Of a stretch of DNA of 64,000 nucleotides, positions 54,096 through 63,935 are shown piece by piece. The stretch's first letter is position 1. Each line of letters opens with the position of its first letter. The stretch is from Nocardia higoensis (GTDB lineage: Bacteria; Actinomycetota; Actinomycetes; Mycobacteriales; Mycobacteriaceae). The notes beneath the pieces are model-generated. The model saw nothing but the letters and a program-made list of their open reading frames with translations, ran no database searches and had not been told where the DNA came from. Location: NCBI RefSeq assembly GCF_015477835.1, contig NZ_JADLQN010000002.1, forward strand, positions 682,001-746,000. Direction: 5' to 3'. The translations under genes and the position numbers were made by a program.

Positions 54096-55358
54096 CTACT
54101 CCGAGATCAGGCGGGCTTCGAACGCTCGCTCCAGCTCTCGCCAGGCCTGCGCCTCGGCATGGAACGGCGGGTTCGGGGCCAGCCGGGTCGGGTCCGGGTT
54201 GAGCAGATAGGACACGTACCAGCCCAGCGGGGTGGATTTGGCCAGCGCGACCTCGACCGCGTCGTCGTCGGCGTAGTCGGCCGCATCGGTGAACAGTTCG
54301 ACGGCGAGGTCGAGCTGATCGATGTCGACCGCGTCCGGTCCCTCGGCCAGATCGTCGGCCAGGCCCGGCAGCACGTAGACGTTCTCGTCGGTCACCTCGA
54401 CCTCGAGCGAGCCGTCGATGGCGGCGGTCTGCACCTCGCCGAAGGTGCTCACCCTGGCCAGGTCGTGCTCGTGGTCGTCGGCCAGGTATCGGGCGAGCGC
54501 GCGCTCGGAGGCGAAGGTGAGGATCTCGCCGTCGTTGCCCAGGAAGATCGGCTCGTCGTCGAGGTAACAGCGCAGCGTGAAGTGGGTGCCCTCGCTGGTG
54601 ATGATCTTCACCGGGTCGATGCCGACCTCGTGCCAGAACGAGTCGTCCTCTTCGTCCTGCGCGTCGTGCTCGTCCTCGCTCTCGTCGAGATCGACCGGCT
54701 CGAACTCGGCCTCCACCTCGCTCTCGGCCGCGTCGTCGGCGTCGACGATGTTCTCCTCGGCGGCCAGCAGTTCGGCCTCGGCGTTGGAGACCGCCGTGGC
54801 GTCCACCTCGGGGGTGCTGACCACGGAGTCGACGGCGTCGAGCACATCGTCCCAGTCCTTGGCGATGGCAGCGCCGATCTGGTCCCAGAGCTCCTCGCCG
54901 TCGCGTCCGACGAACGCGCTCGCCCCGCCGGGCAGCGCGCCGAGCACCGGGTGCGAGCTGAAGAACTTGGTCACCACGTCGAGCTCGCACACATCGCCGA
55001 GGTTGCGCACCATATCGAGGGTGTCCTCGAGTTCGGCGACGGTCTCCGGCTCCGGGTCACCGGCGGCGAGCTCGGGCACGCCGACCAGGTCGAAGGTGTG
55101 ATGCTCCTGCGGTTCCAGTTCCACCGCCGACAGCCCGACCACCACTTTCCACGCGGGATGGTCCACCAGGTCGTTGTCGGTGTCGGTGCGGACGAAGGCC
55201 GCGAGTTCCGCGACGGACTCGAATCCGTAGAGAGTGTCCTCGTGTCCGAGGAACGCCATCCACTCGTCGTCACCGTCACGCCAGCGCGGTGCCCACAGGG
55301 TGACGAGATCGCCGTCGGTCAGGCCGAGCTCGATCGGGACGATGTCTCCAGAAGCCAT
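54096..55358 (-). CDS. Conserved acidic protein of unknown function (Rv3311 type)
   Basis: A 420-residue, strongly acidic cytoplasmic protein, the same length and position as M. tuberculosis Rv3311 next to add. Two related halves can be seen: each has a segment like LYGFESVAELAAFVRTDTDN / ILTFASERALARYLADDHEH followed by DLARVSTFGEVQ- or DLVDHPAWKVV-type text, suggesting an internal duplication separated by an Asp/Glu-rich linker (about 190-235). It ends with TPLGWYVSYLLNPDPTRLAP. No catalytic motif is recognised. It converges on add. Confidence 0.85.
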   Translation of the reverse strand: MASGDIVPIELGLTDGDLVTLWAPRWRDGDDEWMAFLGHEDTLYGFESVAELAAFVRTDTDNDLVDHPAWKVVVGLSAVELEPQEHHTFDLVGVPELAAGDPEPETVAELEDTLDMVRNLGDVCELDVVTKFFSSHPVLGALPGGASAFVGRDGEELWDQIGAAIAKDWDDVLDAVDSVVSTPEVDATAVSNAEAELLAAEENIVDADDAAESEVEAEFEPVDLDESEDEHDAQDEEDDSFWHEVGIDPVKIITSEGTHFTLRCYLDDEPIFLGNDGEILTFASERALARYLADDHEHDLARVSTFGEVQTAAIDGSLEVEVTDENVYVLPGLADDLAEGPDAVDIDQLDLAVELFTDAADYADDDAVEVALAKSTPLGWYVSYLLNPDPTRLAPNPPFHAEAQAWRELERAFEARLISE

Positions 55359-55384
55359 GAGCGGAAGCCTATCGAGCTTCCGGC

Positions 55385-55732
55385 TCAGGCACTATCCGGC
55401 CTGCCTCCGAGCGGGCCGGGAATCGAGGTCGTGTCCGGAGCGAACGACTCGTTCAGTGCCGCAACGACCTTGGAACGCTGCTCGCCCGCGTCCTCGGCGG
55501 CCTGCCTGCACGCCCAGATGATCAGCTGACCGACTTCGGCCGGGGCCATCGTCGTCACCGCCTCCGACAGCCGCAGACCCACCAGCGCTCCGTTGCTGTC
55601 GACCTCCACGCCGACCGCGCCGTCCTCGCTGGTGAAGCTGCCGCGAACCTGGCCCAGGCCGTACAGGGCGGCCTCGAGGGCCTCCAGTTTGGCGGTCGCG
55701 TTGGCGACCAGGGCGTCCATCTCAGCGCTCAC
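55385..55732 (-). CDS. YbaB/EbfC-like (EspL-like) protein
   Basis: A 115-residue protein with the YbaB/EbfC fold outline: an N-terminal helix (MDALVANATAKLEALEAALY), a beta sheet (GVEVDSNGALVGLRLSEAV) and a C-terminal helix (IIWACRQAAEDAGEQRSKVV). In ESX loci such proteins (EspL) accompany secreted Esp substrates as partners or chaperones. It overlaps the preceding gene by 4 nt and is the last of a four-gene operon with an EspC-like and an NlpC/P60 protein. Confidence 0.75.
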   Translation of the reverse strand: MSAEMDALVANATAKLEALEAALYGLGQVRGSFTSEDGAVGVEVDSNGALVGLRLSEAVTTMAPAEVGQLIIWACRQAAEDAGEQRSKVVAALNESFAPDTTSIPGPLGGRPDSA

Positions 55733-56070
55733 AGTGGCCTCATCCAGGTGGTCGGTCCGGTGTCGGCGTCGTCGATCCGGTCGAGCTCGTCGACCGCCTG
55801 CTGACGAGTGGGCAGGCCGAGCTTGTCCAGGATGTCGGCAGGCATGCCCGTCTCGGCGAGCAACTCGCGGCGCTTGGCCCGCGCGGCGATGGCCGAGCGC
55901 TGGGTCAGCCGCAGGATCTCGTTGGCCAAGGCCTGCGCGCCGTAACGGTATTCGCTGCGTTCGAACTTGATCTCCACCGGCATGCCCTGATCGGTCGCGC
56001 GCACCGCGATGGTGCCCGACCGGTTCTGGCTGACCGCGACGGTGACGTTCGGGATCTGCTGTTCGCTCAT
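55729..56070 (-). CDS. Unknown protein in the EspC/NlpC operon
   Basis: A 113-residue soluble protein without a signal peptide: a beta-rich start (VTVAVSQNRSGTIAVRATDQ, VEIKFERSEYRYGAQALANE) then helices (EILRLTQRSAIAARAKRREL). It too resembles a short YbaB-like or EspL-type partner. Both ends overlap their neighbours by 4 nt, so it is made together with the NlpC/P60 protein. The function is unknown; a chaperone or immunity role is possible. Confidence 0.7.
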   Translation of the reverse strand: MSEQQIPNVTVAVSQNRSGTIAVRATDQGMPVEIKFERSEYRYGAQALANEILRLTQRSAIAARAKRRELLAETGMPADILDKLGLPTRQQAVDELDRIDDADTGPTTWMRPL

Positions 56071-57188
56071 TCTGTGGGCCTGTAGAAGCCGTAGAACTCC
56101 ATACCCATGTTCTCCGTTCGGATGTTACTGATCGAGACCGGATCGCCGGCCTCGATGAGCTGACCGTTGCCGACCACCATGGCGACGTGGCCGTCCCACA
56201 CCGCCAGGTCGCCGGGCATCAGCTCGCCGGGCGAGACCTGCGGGTGACCGATGTGCTGTTCCTGCGCCAGTCGCGGCAGCTCCACGCCGGCCTCGCCGTA
56301 GGCCCACTTGGTCAAGCCGCTGCAATCGATGCCGGAACCCGGGGTGTTGCCGCCCCAGACATAGGGCGTGCCGGTGGCGCTGATGGCCGCGGTGACCGCC
56401 TGGGCGGCCTTCTCGTTCGGCGCCTCCACCACGCTGCCGTCGGGCAGGGTGATCTTCACGCCGTCGGAGGTGGCATTCGACGAGTTCGAGCTGTTCGAGT
56501 TCTGACCGCTCGGTGTGGTCGCCGCCGGGGTGGTCGAGGTATCGGCCTGTGCGACCTGCTTCAGCGGCGTGCTCGCCATCGAGGTGACCAGCGAACCGGC
56601 CTGCCCGGCCATCCCCAGCAGGCTCTGCAGGCCGGAGCCCGCCTGGCTGGTGATCGCCCCGGGCAGACTCGCGACCGCCGGACTCGACGGTGCGGGGGTC
56701 AGTTGGGTGATCGCGGCGGTCTGGGTGTCGAGTTCGCTGCGCACCCGCCCGACCACGCCGATGCCCTGGTTCAGGTGATCGATGGCTGAGCCCACCAGCA
56801 GCGTGAAGCCCTGCGGCGTGGCCACCGTGGGGCCGAGCGCGGTGGCGGTGCTCACGAAGGACTGCACGATGGTGTTCAGGTCTTTCTGGCCCGTTTCCAC
56901 TTCCGCGGCAGCCTGATTCACGACCGTGGCCATCTCCGTGCCGCGGTCGGAGATGGTGGCCGCGGAGGTCTGCACGCGCAGTGCCTTCGAGGTGGCCGAA
57001 TCGGCCGCGACGCCGTCCCACGCGGTATTGAGCTGGTTGATGCTCGCCTTGCCGAACTGGTGCAGTTGATCGAGCGCGGTGGAGGTGGACACCAGCGCGT
57101 CGCCGGGGCCGCCGCTGGGCTGCACGCCCGTGCCGAAGCTGCCGAGCAGGTCGAGCAGGGGCTTGACCAGCACGTTGATGTCGATCAC
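56067..57188 (-). CDS. WXG-like / NlpC-P60 cell-wall hydrolase, probable T7SS substrate
   Basis: A 373-residue protein. The N-terminal helical domain (about 30-160) contains a WxG turn (Trp57-Asp-Gly59 in [11 protein letters not shown]) like WXG100/ESX substrates. A Ser/Thr/Asn-rich linker (about 212-242) follows, then a C-terminal NlpC/P60 domain with Cys289 ([12 protein letters not shown]) and His334 ([12 protein letters not shown]). There is no Sec signal, so export would be by type VII secretion. NlpC/P60 enzymes cut D-Glu-linked peptide bonds in peptidoglycan. The EspC-like gene lies 4 nt upstream, two small partner genes overlap downstream. The substrate role is inferred. Confidence 0.85.
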   Translation of the reverse strand: MIDINVLVKPLLDLLGSFGTGVQPSGGPGDALVSTSTALDQLHQFGKASINQLNTAWDGVAADSATSKALRVQTSAATISDRGTEMATVVNQAAAEVETGQKDLNTIVQSFVSTATALGPTVATPQGFTLLVGSAIDHLNQGIGVVGRVRSELDTQTAAITQLTPAPSSPAVASLPGAITSQAGSGLQSLLGMAGQAGSLVTSMASTPLKQVAQADTSTTPAATTPSGQNSNSSNSSNATSDGVKITLPDGSVVEAPNEKAAQAVTAAISATGTPYVWGGNTPGSGIDCSGLTKWAYGEAGVELPRLAQEQHIGHPQVSPGELMPGDLAVWDGHVAMVVGNGQLIEAGDPVSISNIRTENMGMEFYGFYRPTE

Positions 57189-57192
57189 CGGT

Positions 57193-57510
57193 TCACCCGT
57201 CCACGTCTGTCGCGCGCAGGGCCGCGGCGTTGTTCAGGTCGGTCTCGGTGAGCACGGTGGCCGAGGCCGCGGCCGCGCCGCCCATGCTCGACAGCACCGC
57301 GGACAGCTGGGCGATCGAGGCCACGTGCCCGGCGTGCGCCGCGGTGTAGGCGGCCATGAAGTCACCGCCGATGAGACCCATGATCGGGCCGAGCAACGCG
57401 GGCGACGCGCCCGCGGCCCCCGCCGCGATTCCGGCCATCTCACCCGCCATGACACCGGCTGTCGCGCCATAGGCGACGATGCCATCGGTGTCCGCCGACA
57501 TCTTGGTCAT
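57193..57510 (-). CDS. EspC-like small helical protein (ESX-associated)
   Basis: A 105-residue Ala/Gly-rich helical-hairpin protein: [20 protein letters not shown], then [20 protein letters not shown] and [18 protein letters not shown]. Length, composition and the late helix resemble EspC-type ESX proteins (WXG100 superfamily), though the WxG itself is not present. ATG 57510 has GGGGGAAG 6 nt upstream, the best ribosome site of the operon. Probably a secretion partner of the NlpC/P60 protein. Confidence 0.7.
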   Translation of the reverse strand: MTKMSADTDGIVAYGATAGVMAGEMAGIAAGAAGASPALLGPIMGLIGGDFMAAYTAAHAGHVASIAQLSAVLSSMGGAAAASATVLTETDLNNAAALRATDVDG

Positions 57511-57708
57511 GATGTGCTTCCCCCATCCGTTCGTTCCCAGGCAGAGTACGTCATCCACCTATTTCGACGCGCCGTCCCGCCGCGCGGTTCCACCCCCCCT
57601 GGAAAAAGACTCACCCGCAATCGGACTCGCGCCGTCGATCCCCTGGCAGCCGACACTCTGATCATGGATGGCCCGACCCCGGATCGCGAACGACCTTATC
57701 GTTCCATC

Positions 57709-58332
57709 ATGCGCACCCACACCGTGGCTCACCCGCTGGCCGCCGCCCTGTTGACGACGATGCGCGACGAGCGCAGCAGCGACGCCGCGTTCCGTGCGGC
57801 GCTCGCCGATCTCACCGGAATCCTGATCTACGAGGCACTGCGGGACGCCCCGGTGTCGACCTACGAGATCACCACCCCGGTCGCCCCGGCCGTCGGCATC
57901 CGGCTGGCGACGCCGCCGCTGCTGGTGCCGGTACTGCGGGCAGGCCTCGGCATGGTCGATACCGCGTCCGGCCTGATTCCCGAGGCCAGAGTCGGTTTCG
58001 TCGGTGTCGCCCGCGACGAGTCCACCCACCGGCCGGTGCCCTACATGGAGTCGCTGCCCGAGAACCTCGCCCACATCCCGGTGTTCGTGCTCGATCCGAT
58101 GCTGGCCACGGGCGGCTCCATGCGGTACACCCTGGAACTGCTGGTCGCCAGGGGAGCCACCGACATCACCGCGCTGTGCGTGGTCGCCGCACCCGAAGGC
58201 ATCGCCACTCTGGAGAACAGTGGGCTGCCGGTGCGGCTGGTGACCGCCGCCGTCGACGACGGGCTGAACGAGAACGCCTACATCGTGCCCGGTCTCGGCG
58301 ACGCGGGCGACCGCCAGTTCGGCCCTCGCTGA
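57709..58332 (+). CDS. upp: Uracil phosphoribosyltransferase
   Basis: A 207-residue salvage enzyme joining uracil to PRPP to give UMP. Motifs: [18 protein letters not shown] site [20 protein letters not shown] and uracil-site [18 protein letters not shown] 57709 is leaderless (TATCGT then 6 nt) and gives exactly the mycobacterial length; ATG 57664 is in frame but lies ahead of the promoter. Confidence 0.97.
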   Translation: MRTHTVAHPLAAALLTTMRDERSSDAAFRAALADLTGILIYEALRDAPVSTYEITTPVAPAVGIRLATPPLLVPVLRAGLGMVDTASGLIPEARVGFVGVARDESTHRPVPYMESLPENLAHIPVFVLDPMLATGGSMRYTLELLVARGATDITALCVVAAPEGIATLENSGLPVRLVTAAVDDGLNENAYIVPGLGDAGDRQFGPR

Positions 58333-58470
58333 GGCTGGTGCCCGCACCGCCGCGGCTGTGCCCCCGCGGCTGGTTCGCCGCCTCGGATCCGCTCGGCCGG
58401 AACGATTTTCCGGCCGATCGACTCGTCGCGCCGCCACGGTGCGGCGGGGAGGCCGCCGTCGGGGGCCGGA

Positions 58471-59964
58471 TCAGAGCGCTCGGCAGAACTCGGCCAGCTC
58501 CGAAAGTCGTCGCCGTGCCGCGTCTTCGGCGTGCGGGAGATCCGCGCGGCCGGACACCGGCAGGACGACCTCCAGGTAGCACTTGAGTTTCGGTTCGGTC
58601 CCGGACGGCCGGATCACCACACGCGACCGCTCGCCTTCGAAGATCAACGCGTCGGTCCGCATCCGGCCGCGCGCCAGGAGTTGGTCGGTGAAGCGCATCG
58701 GCTCACCCGCGATCACCTCCGGCGGGGTGGCGCGCAGGCGGGCGACCACCGATACCGCGGCGTCCGCGTCGGCCAGGCGCAGCGAGACCTGATCGCCCGC
58801 GTGCAGACCGAAGGACAGCGCGTAGTCGTCCAGTTCGTCCCACAGCGTACGTCCACGGGCCTTGACGGCGGCCGTCATGTCGGCGGCCAGCACCGCCGCG
58901 GAGATGCCGTCCTTGTCGCGCACCACCGACGGGTCGACGCAGTGCCCGATCGCCTCCTCGTAGGCGTAGACCAGGCCGTCACCGGCGCGGGCCAGCCATT
59001 TGAACCCGGTCGGCGTCTCCGCGTAGCGGGCCCCCCGCGCCGCCGCCAGCTTCGACAACAGCCGGGAGGACACGATCGTGGTGGCCACCAGCGCGTCCGG
59101 CCCGGCGGTGCGCAGTACCCGGTCGGCGAGCAGCACGCCGGTCTCGTCACCGCGCAGCATCCGCCATCCGCCGGGGCCCGGCACCCCGATGGCGCACCGG
59201 TCGGCGTCGGGGTCGAGGGCGATGGCCAGATCGGCGTCCACCCGCCGCGCGGTCGCCAGCAGCAGATCGGCGGCGCCGGGTTCCTCGGGGTTGGGGAAGG
59301 CCACGGTCGGGAAGTCCGGGTCGGGGTCGAACTGTTCGGCCACGACGTGCACATCGGCGAATCCGGCCGCCGACAGCGCGCGCAGCACCGTCTCGCCGCC
59401 CACGCCGTGCAGCGGGGTCACCGCGATCCGGATCGGCGCGCGTGGTCCGTCGCCGCCGATGCGCGAGGGCAGTTCGGCGACCCGCGCCAGATAGTCGCGC
59501 AGCAGGGTGTCGTCCGCGGGCCGGACGTGGCTGCGGGCGAACGGCGGCGCGGCGGCGTCGATGCAGCGTTCGATCTCGGTGTCGGCGGGGGCGATCAGCT
59601 GTGAGCCGCCGTCCAGGTACAGCTTGTAGCCGTTGTCGGAGGCGGGATTGTGCGAGGCGGTGATCTGAACCCCGGCCACCGCCCCCGACGCGCGCACCGC
59701 GTAGGCGAGCACCGGGGTGGGCAGCGGTCGCGGCAACAGCGTCACGGGAAAGCCCGCGGCCTGGAAGATCTCCGCGGTGACGGTCGCGAACTCCGCCGAG
59801 CCGTGTCTGGCGTCGCGCCCGACGACCACCCGGCCACCGCCGAGGCAACGCTCGCGCAGCCAGGCGGTCACCCCGGCGGTGGCGCGGGCGACGGTGTCGG
59901 CGTTCATCCCGTCGGGGCCATCGCGCAGCGGGCCACGCAGTCCCGCGGTACCGAAGCGCAGCAT
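58471..59964 (-). CDS. pmmB: Phosphoglucomutase/phosphomannomutase family (PmmB)
   Basis: A 497-residue alpha-D-phosphohexomutase. Phosphoserine loop TASHNPASDNGYK, magnesium loop LDPDADRCAI, sugar loop ETPTGFKWL/YEEAIGHCVD and phosphate-binding RPSGTEPKLK are intact. It corresponds to Rv3308, next to upp and the purine nucleoside phosphorylase, so deoxyribose- or ribose-1-phosphate interconversion (phosphopentomutase) is a plausible real activity; the sequence alone does not decide. ATG 59964 follows the preceding stop with no gap. Confidence 0.92.
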   Translation of the reverse strand: MLRFGTAGLRGPLRDGPDGMNADTVARATAGVTAWLRERCLGGGRVVVGRDARHGSAEFATVTAEIFQAAGFPVTLLPRPLPTPVLAYAVRASGAVAGVQITASHNPASDNGYKLYLDGGSQLIAPADTEIERCIDAAAPPFARSHVRPADDTLLRDYLARVAELPSRIGGDGPRAPIRIAVTPLHGVGGETVLRALSAAGFADVHVVAEQFDPDPDFPTVAFPNPEEPGAADLLLATARRVDADLAIALDPDADRCAIGVPGPGGWRMLRGDETGVLLADRVLRTAGPDALVATTIVSSRLLSKLAAARGARYAETPTGFKWLARAGDGLVYAYEEAIGHCVDPSVVRDKDGISAAVLAADMTAAVKARGRTLWDELDDYALSFGLHAGDQVSLRLADADAAVSVVARLRATPPEVIAGEPMRFTDQLLARGRMRTDALIFEGERSRVVIRPSGTEPKLKCYLEVVLPVSGRADLPHAEDAARRRLSELAEFCRAL

Positions 59965-60744
59965 CTACAGCCGTTCCAGCACGCCGCGCAGCAGTTTGCC
60001 CAGGCGCGGCGCGGCGGCCGCACCCTCGGCCAGCACCTCGGCGTGCGAGAGGTGTTCACCGGTCACGCCCGCGGCCAGGTTGGTCACCAGGGAGAGCCCG
60101 AGCAGACGCACCCCGAGCGAGCGGCAGGCGATCGCCTCGAGCACCGTGGACATACCGACCAGGTCGGCGCCCAGGGTGGCGAGCATGCGGATCTCGGCGG
60201 GCGTCTCGTATTGCGGTCCGGTCAGTCCCGCGTACACCCCTTCGGTGAGGCCGGGGTCGACCTCGCGGGCCAGTGCGCGCAGCCCCGGGTCCCAGGCGTC
60301 GACGAGATCCACGAACGCGGCCCCCGCCAGCGGGGAACGGCCGGTCAGGTTCAGGTGATCGGCGATCAGCACCGGCTCGCCCACGCTCAGGCCGGGGCGG
60401 ATGCCGCCCGCGGCGTTGGTCAGCACGATGATCTCCGCGCCCGCCGCCACCGCCGCGGTGACCGGGTGGACCACCTCGGCGGGGGAGTAGCCCTCGTAGA
60501 GGTGCTGGCGCCCCATCAGCACGAGCACCTGGTCGCCGCCGACGGGGACCGAATGCAGCACGGGCACATGACCCTGCGCCGTCGGCGTCCCGAAGCCGGG
60601 CAGTTCGGGCATGGGCACCGAGGCGGTGGGGGCGCCGAGTTCGGCGGCGGCGGCCTGCCACCCCGATCCGAGCACCACCGCGACGCGATGGCGCGGCGCT
60701 CCGGTCCGTTCGGCGATCGCTGCGGCGGCCTGTTCGGCAAGCAT
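59965..60744 (-). CDS. deoD: Purine nucleoside phosphorylase
   Basis: A 259-residue trimeric-type PNP that splits inosine and guanosine with phosphate. Motifs: [15 protein letters not shown] (phosphate), [40 protein letters not shown] and [21 protein letters not shown] 60744 is leaderless (GATACT then 6 nt). The TAG stop directly abuts the mutase start, so both are translated from one message in a ribose-1-phosphate route. Confidence 0.96.
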   Translation of the reverse strand: MLAEQAAAAIAERTGAPRHRVAVVLGSGWQAAAAELGAPTASVPMPELPGFGTPTAQGHVPVLHSVPVGGDQVLVLMGRQHLYEGYSPAEVVHPVTAAVAAGAEIIVLTNAAGGIRPGLSVGEPVLIADHLNLTGRSPLAGAAFVDLVDAWDPGLRALAREVDPGLTEGVYAGLTGPQYETPAEIRMLATLGADLVGMSTVLEAIACRSLGVRLLGLSLVTNLAAGVTGEHLSHAEVLAEGAAAAPRLGKLLRGVLERL

Positions 60745-60851
60745 GGCACCAGTATCGCCGTCCTGGCGGCGTCCTGTCGCGCCGGGGCGGGCGACCCGCC
60801 TGCCGGGTACGTACCGCGCCGCGCACCGCGCGCAGTGCCAGACTGTGTGCC

Positions 60852-62066
60852 ATGCCACTACCGCCTCCCGCCGATCCGGCCCGGCTCGACGCCGTCGTGC
60901 GTGCCGACGCGGCGGTGCTCGCGGCCGGACCACGGCTGGTCGCTCTCTCGCACGCGCTGCACGCCGAACCGGAACTGGCCTTCGCCGAACAGCGCAGCGT
61001 CGCCAAGGTCGTCGAACCACTGGCCGAGCGCGGCTTCACCATCCGCCGCGAGGTGGCGGGCCTGCCGACCGCCTTCCGCGCCGAGTACGGCAGCGGCGCA
61101 CTGACCGTCGGCCTGTGCGCCGAGTACGACGCGCTGCCCGAGATCGGGCACGCGTGCGGGCACAACATCATCGCCGCCGCGGCGGTGGGCGCCGCGCTCG
61201 GACTCGCCGAGGTCGCCGACGCGCTCGACCTCACCGTGGTCGTGCTCGGCACGCCCGCCGAGGAGAGCGGCGGCGGCAAGGTGCTCATGCTCGAGGCGGG
61301 CGTCTTCGACGACATCGCGCTGGCGATGATGGTCCATCCCGGCCCGCTGGAGATCGCGGGAGCGCACTCGCTGGCGCTGGCCGACATCGCGGTCCGGTTC
61401 CACGGCAAGGAGGCCCACGCCAGCGCCGCGCCGGATCAGGGCCGCAACGCGGGCGACGCGGCGACGGTCGCGCAGGTGGCGCTGGGTTTGCTGCGTCAGC
61501 ACCTGCGGCCCGGCCAGCAACTGCACGGTATAATCAGCGACGGTGGTGTGGCCCCGAACATCGTGCCCGGCCATGCGGAACTGCTGTACTACCTGCGCGC
61601 AGCCGACTCCGCGTCGCTCGACGACCTGATGCGACGAGCCTCGGCCTGCTTCGAGGCGGGCGCCCTCGCGACCGGTTGTACGCACGAGATCCGGACGGTG
61701 GCGCCCACCTACACCGAGCTCACGCCCGACCCCGGTCTGCTGGCGGTCTATCGCGAACAGATCGCCGGCCTGGGCCGGGTACCGATCACCGCGGATCTCG
61801 AGGCGCGGCGACCGCTCGGCAGTACCGACATGGGCAACGTCACCAACGTGATCCCGGGCATCCATCCGGTCATCGCCATAGACACCGATGGGGCGGTGAC
61901 GCATCAGCCGGGGTTCGCCACGGCCGCCGTCAACGCCTCGGCCGACCGTGCGGTGACCGACGGCGCGCTCGCGCTCGCGCGTACCGCGATCGCCGTTGCC
62001 CGCGATGAACACCACAGAGAGAGTCTGTTGCAGCGTCTGGCCCGACGACAGGAGGAATTTCGGTGA
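60852..62066 (+). CDS. amiB1: M20-family amidohydrolase (AmiB1 type)
   Basis: A 404-residue metal-dependent aminoacylase-like peptidase. Features: [20 protein letters not shown], metal ligands in [12 protein letters not shown] and [11 protein letters not shown], the lid dimerisation domain ([20 protein letters not shown]) and a C-terminal His ([20 protein letters not shown]). It corresponds to Rv3306c. The next amidohydrolase overlaps its stop by 4 nt. Substrate unknown, likely an N-acyl amino acid or peptide. Confidence 0.93.
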   Translation: MPLPPPADPARLDAVVRADAAVLAAGPRLVALSHALHAEPELAFAEQRSVAKVVEPLAERGFTIRREVAGLPTAFRAEYGSGALTVGLCAEYDALPEIGHACGHNIIAAAAVGAALGLAEVADALDLTVVVLGTPAEESGGGKVLMLEAGVFDDIALAMMVHPGPLEIAGAHSLALADIAVRFHGKEAHASAAPDQGRNAGDAATVAQVALGLLRQHLRPGQQLHGIISDGGVAPNIVPGHAELLYYLRAADSASLDDLMRRASACFEAGALATGCTHEIRTVAPTYTELTPDPGLLAVYREQIAGLGRVPITADLEARRPLGSTDMGNVTNVIPGIHPVIAIDTDGAVTHQPGFATAAVNASADRAVTDGALALARTAIAVARDEHHRESLLQRLARRQEEFR

Positions 62067-63394
62067 ACGATCTCGGCCGGTCCCTCGAGCATGCGCACAG
62101 CCCCGCGGGCGCGGGCGCATGCGTGACCGCGGAAGGCCCGGCGACGGACACCCCGGCGACGGACACGAGCACCGCCACCGCGGCCGAGGCCCCGGACGCG
62201 GAACCGGTGCAGGCTCTCTCGCCCGGCGGGCATCCCGTGATCGAGAAGTGGCTGGCCGCCCACGGCGCCGAGCTGATCCGGTGGCGCAGGCACATCCACG
62301 CCCACCCGGAACTGTCCCGCACCGAGTTCGCCACCACGGAGTTCCTCGAGGAACGGTTGACCGAAGCCGGGCTGACTCCCCGCCGAATTCCCGGCGGCAC
62401 CGGACTGCTGTGCGATATCGGCCCCGACACCGACTCGGCGCCACGCATCGCGTTGCGCGCCGACATCGACGCACTGCCGCTGCAGGAGTTCACCGGCCGG
62501 CCCTACTCCTCGACCGTGCCCGGCGTCTCGCACGCCTGCGGTCACGACGCGCACACCACCATCCTGCTCGGCACCGCCCTGGCCTTGGCCCAGGTGCCCG
62601 AGCTGCCGGTCGGTGTGCGGCTGGTCTTCCAGCCTGCCGAGGAGGTCATGCCGGGCGGCGCGATCGACATGGTGGCGGCCGGTGCGACGGCCGGGGTGGA
62701 CCGCATCTTCGCGGTGCACTGCGATCCGCGCCTCGAGGTCGGCCGGGTCGGTGTGCGGGTGGGCGCGATCACCTCGGCTGCCGACACCGTCGAGCTGGTG
62801 CTCGACTCGCCCGGCGGGCACACCTCGCGCCCGCACCTGACCAGCGACCTGGTCTACGCCATCGGCACGGTCATCACCGGCCTGCCCGGCCTGCTCAGCC
62901 GGCGCATCGATCCCAGGACCAGCACCGTGATGGTGTGGGGCGCGGTGTCGGCGGGCAAGGCGCCGAACGCGATCCCGCAGACCGGAATGCTCACCGGCAC
63001 CGTCCGCACCGGCGACCACGCGACCTGGTCGCTGCTCGAGCCGATGGTGCACGAGATCGTCGACGGGCTGCTCGCGCCCACCGGCGTGCGCTACCAGTTG
63101 AACTATCGGCGCGGCGTGCCGCCGGTGGTCAACGACGAGCACTCGACCCGGTGGTTCGAGCGCGCGATCCGGGCGCTCGGTCCCGACGCGCTGGCCGACA
63201 CCCCGCAGTCCGGCGGTGGCGAGGACTTCTCCTGGTATCTCGAGGAAGTGCCCGGCGCGATGGCGCGACTGGGCGTGTGGTCCGGTGAGGGCGAACAGCT
63301 CGACCTGCATCAGCCCACCTTCGACATCGACGAGCGAGCGCTGGCCGTGGGGGTCCGGTTGTTCACCAATCTGGTGCTGAATCCGCACTGCTGA
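62063..63394 (+). CDS. amiA1: M20-family amidohydrolase (AmiA1 type)
   Basis: A 443-residue paralogue of the preceding gene. A 50-residue Ala/Thr-rich N-terminal extension precedes the catalytic domain: RRHIHAHPELSRTEFATTEF, LRADIDALPL, SHACGHDAHTTILLGTALAL, FQPAEEVMPGGAIDM and the C-terminal metal ligand region SGGGEDFSWYLEEVPG. GTG 62063 overlaps the amiB1 stop (GTGA), so both are coupled. It corresponds to Rv3305c. Confidence 0.93.
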   Translation: MNDLGRSLEHAHSPAGAGACVTAEGPATDTPATDTSTATAAEAPDAEPVQALSPGGHPVIEKWLAAHGAELIRWRRHIHAHPELSRTEFATTEFLEERLTEAGLTPRRIPGGTGLLCDIGPDTDSAPRIALRADIDALPLQEFTGRPYSSTVPGVSHACGHDAHTTILLGTALALAQVPELPVGVRLVFQPAEEVMPGGAIDMVAAGATAGVDRIFAVHCDPRLEVGRVGVRVGAITSAADTVELVLDSPGGHTSRPHLTSDLVYAIGTVITGLPGLLSRRIDPRTSTVMVWGAVSAGKAPNAIPQTGMLTGTVRTGDHATWSLLEPMVHEIVDGLLAPTGVRYQLNYRRGVPPVVNDEHSTRWFERAIRALGPDALADTPQSGGGEDFSWYLEEVPGAMARLGVWSGEGEQLDLHQPTFDIDERALAVGVRLFTNLVLNPHC

Positions 63395-63403
63395 GCGCGG
63401 ACA

Positions 63404-63448
63404 GACACGAGCCCGGCGGTCCCGCCGCGGGACCGCCGGGCTCGTGTC
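63404..63448. terminator. Strong bidirectional terminator after amiA1
   Basis: A perfect 20-bp stem (arms 63404-63423 and 63429-63448) with a 5-nt loop GCCGC, between the convergent amiA1 and GGCT-like genes. Confidence 0.9.
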
Positions 63449-63455
63449 GCCGGTC

Positions 63456-63935
63456 TCAGACCGAGAAGTTGCCCGGTCCGACGTTGCGGCTGTTCCTGGT
63501 GCGCAGGGCGTGCACGTAGTCGGCGGGAGCGCCCGCCTTCTCGGCCGCGTCCGCCATCACGCCGAGGTAGCGGGCCGAGGGTAGGCCGCCTTCGTAGGCG
63601 TCCAGGACGTAGAGCCAGGCCAGGCGCGGTTCGGTGCCGCTGCCGGGGCTCGGCGTCACCCGTAGCCGGATCTTCTTGTGGATTCCGAAATCGGAGCCCT
63701 CCCACCGGTCCAGCCGCTGCTCGTCCTCGGGCGAGACGTCGTAGAGCACGACGAAGACGCGGGAGTTCGGGTCTTCCACCACCGTCGCCAGCGGGCCCTC
63801 CCAACCGATGTCGTCACCGGCGAAGGTCAGCCGCCAGCCCTCCAACCAGCCGGTCCCGGACATGGGGGAGTGCGGACAGCGCTCGAGCATCTGCGACGAG
63901 TCCATGTTCGACCCGTAAGCGGCGTAAATCGGCAC
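63456..63935 (-). CDS. Gamma-glutamylcyclotransferase-like protein (Rv3304 type)
   Basis: A 159-residue GGCT-fold protein: the start YAAYGSNMDSSQMLERCPHS carries the YGSN loop that binds the gamma-glutamyl group, and the rest follows the family (GWRLTFAGDDIGWEGPLATV, VFVVLYDVSPEDEQRLDRWE with a Glu that may act as catalytic base). It could act on gamma-glutamyl amines or cyclise other glutamyl groups; actinobacteria lack glutathione, so mycothiol-related or peptide substrates are possible. GTG 63935 is leaderless (TAACCT then 7 nt). Confidence 0.9.
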   Translation of the reverse strand: MPIYAAYGSNMDSSQMLERCPHSPMSGTGWLEGWRLTFAGDDIGWEGPLATVVEDPNSRVFVVLYDVSPEDEQRLDRWEGSDFGIHKKIRLRVTPSPGSGTEPRLAWLYVLDAYEGGLPSARYLGVMADAAEKAGAPADYVHALRTRNSRNVGPGNFSV

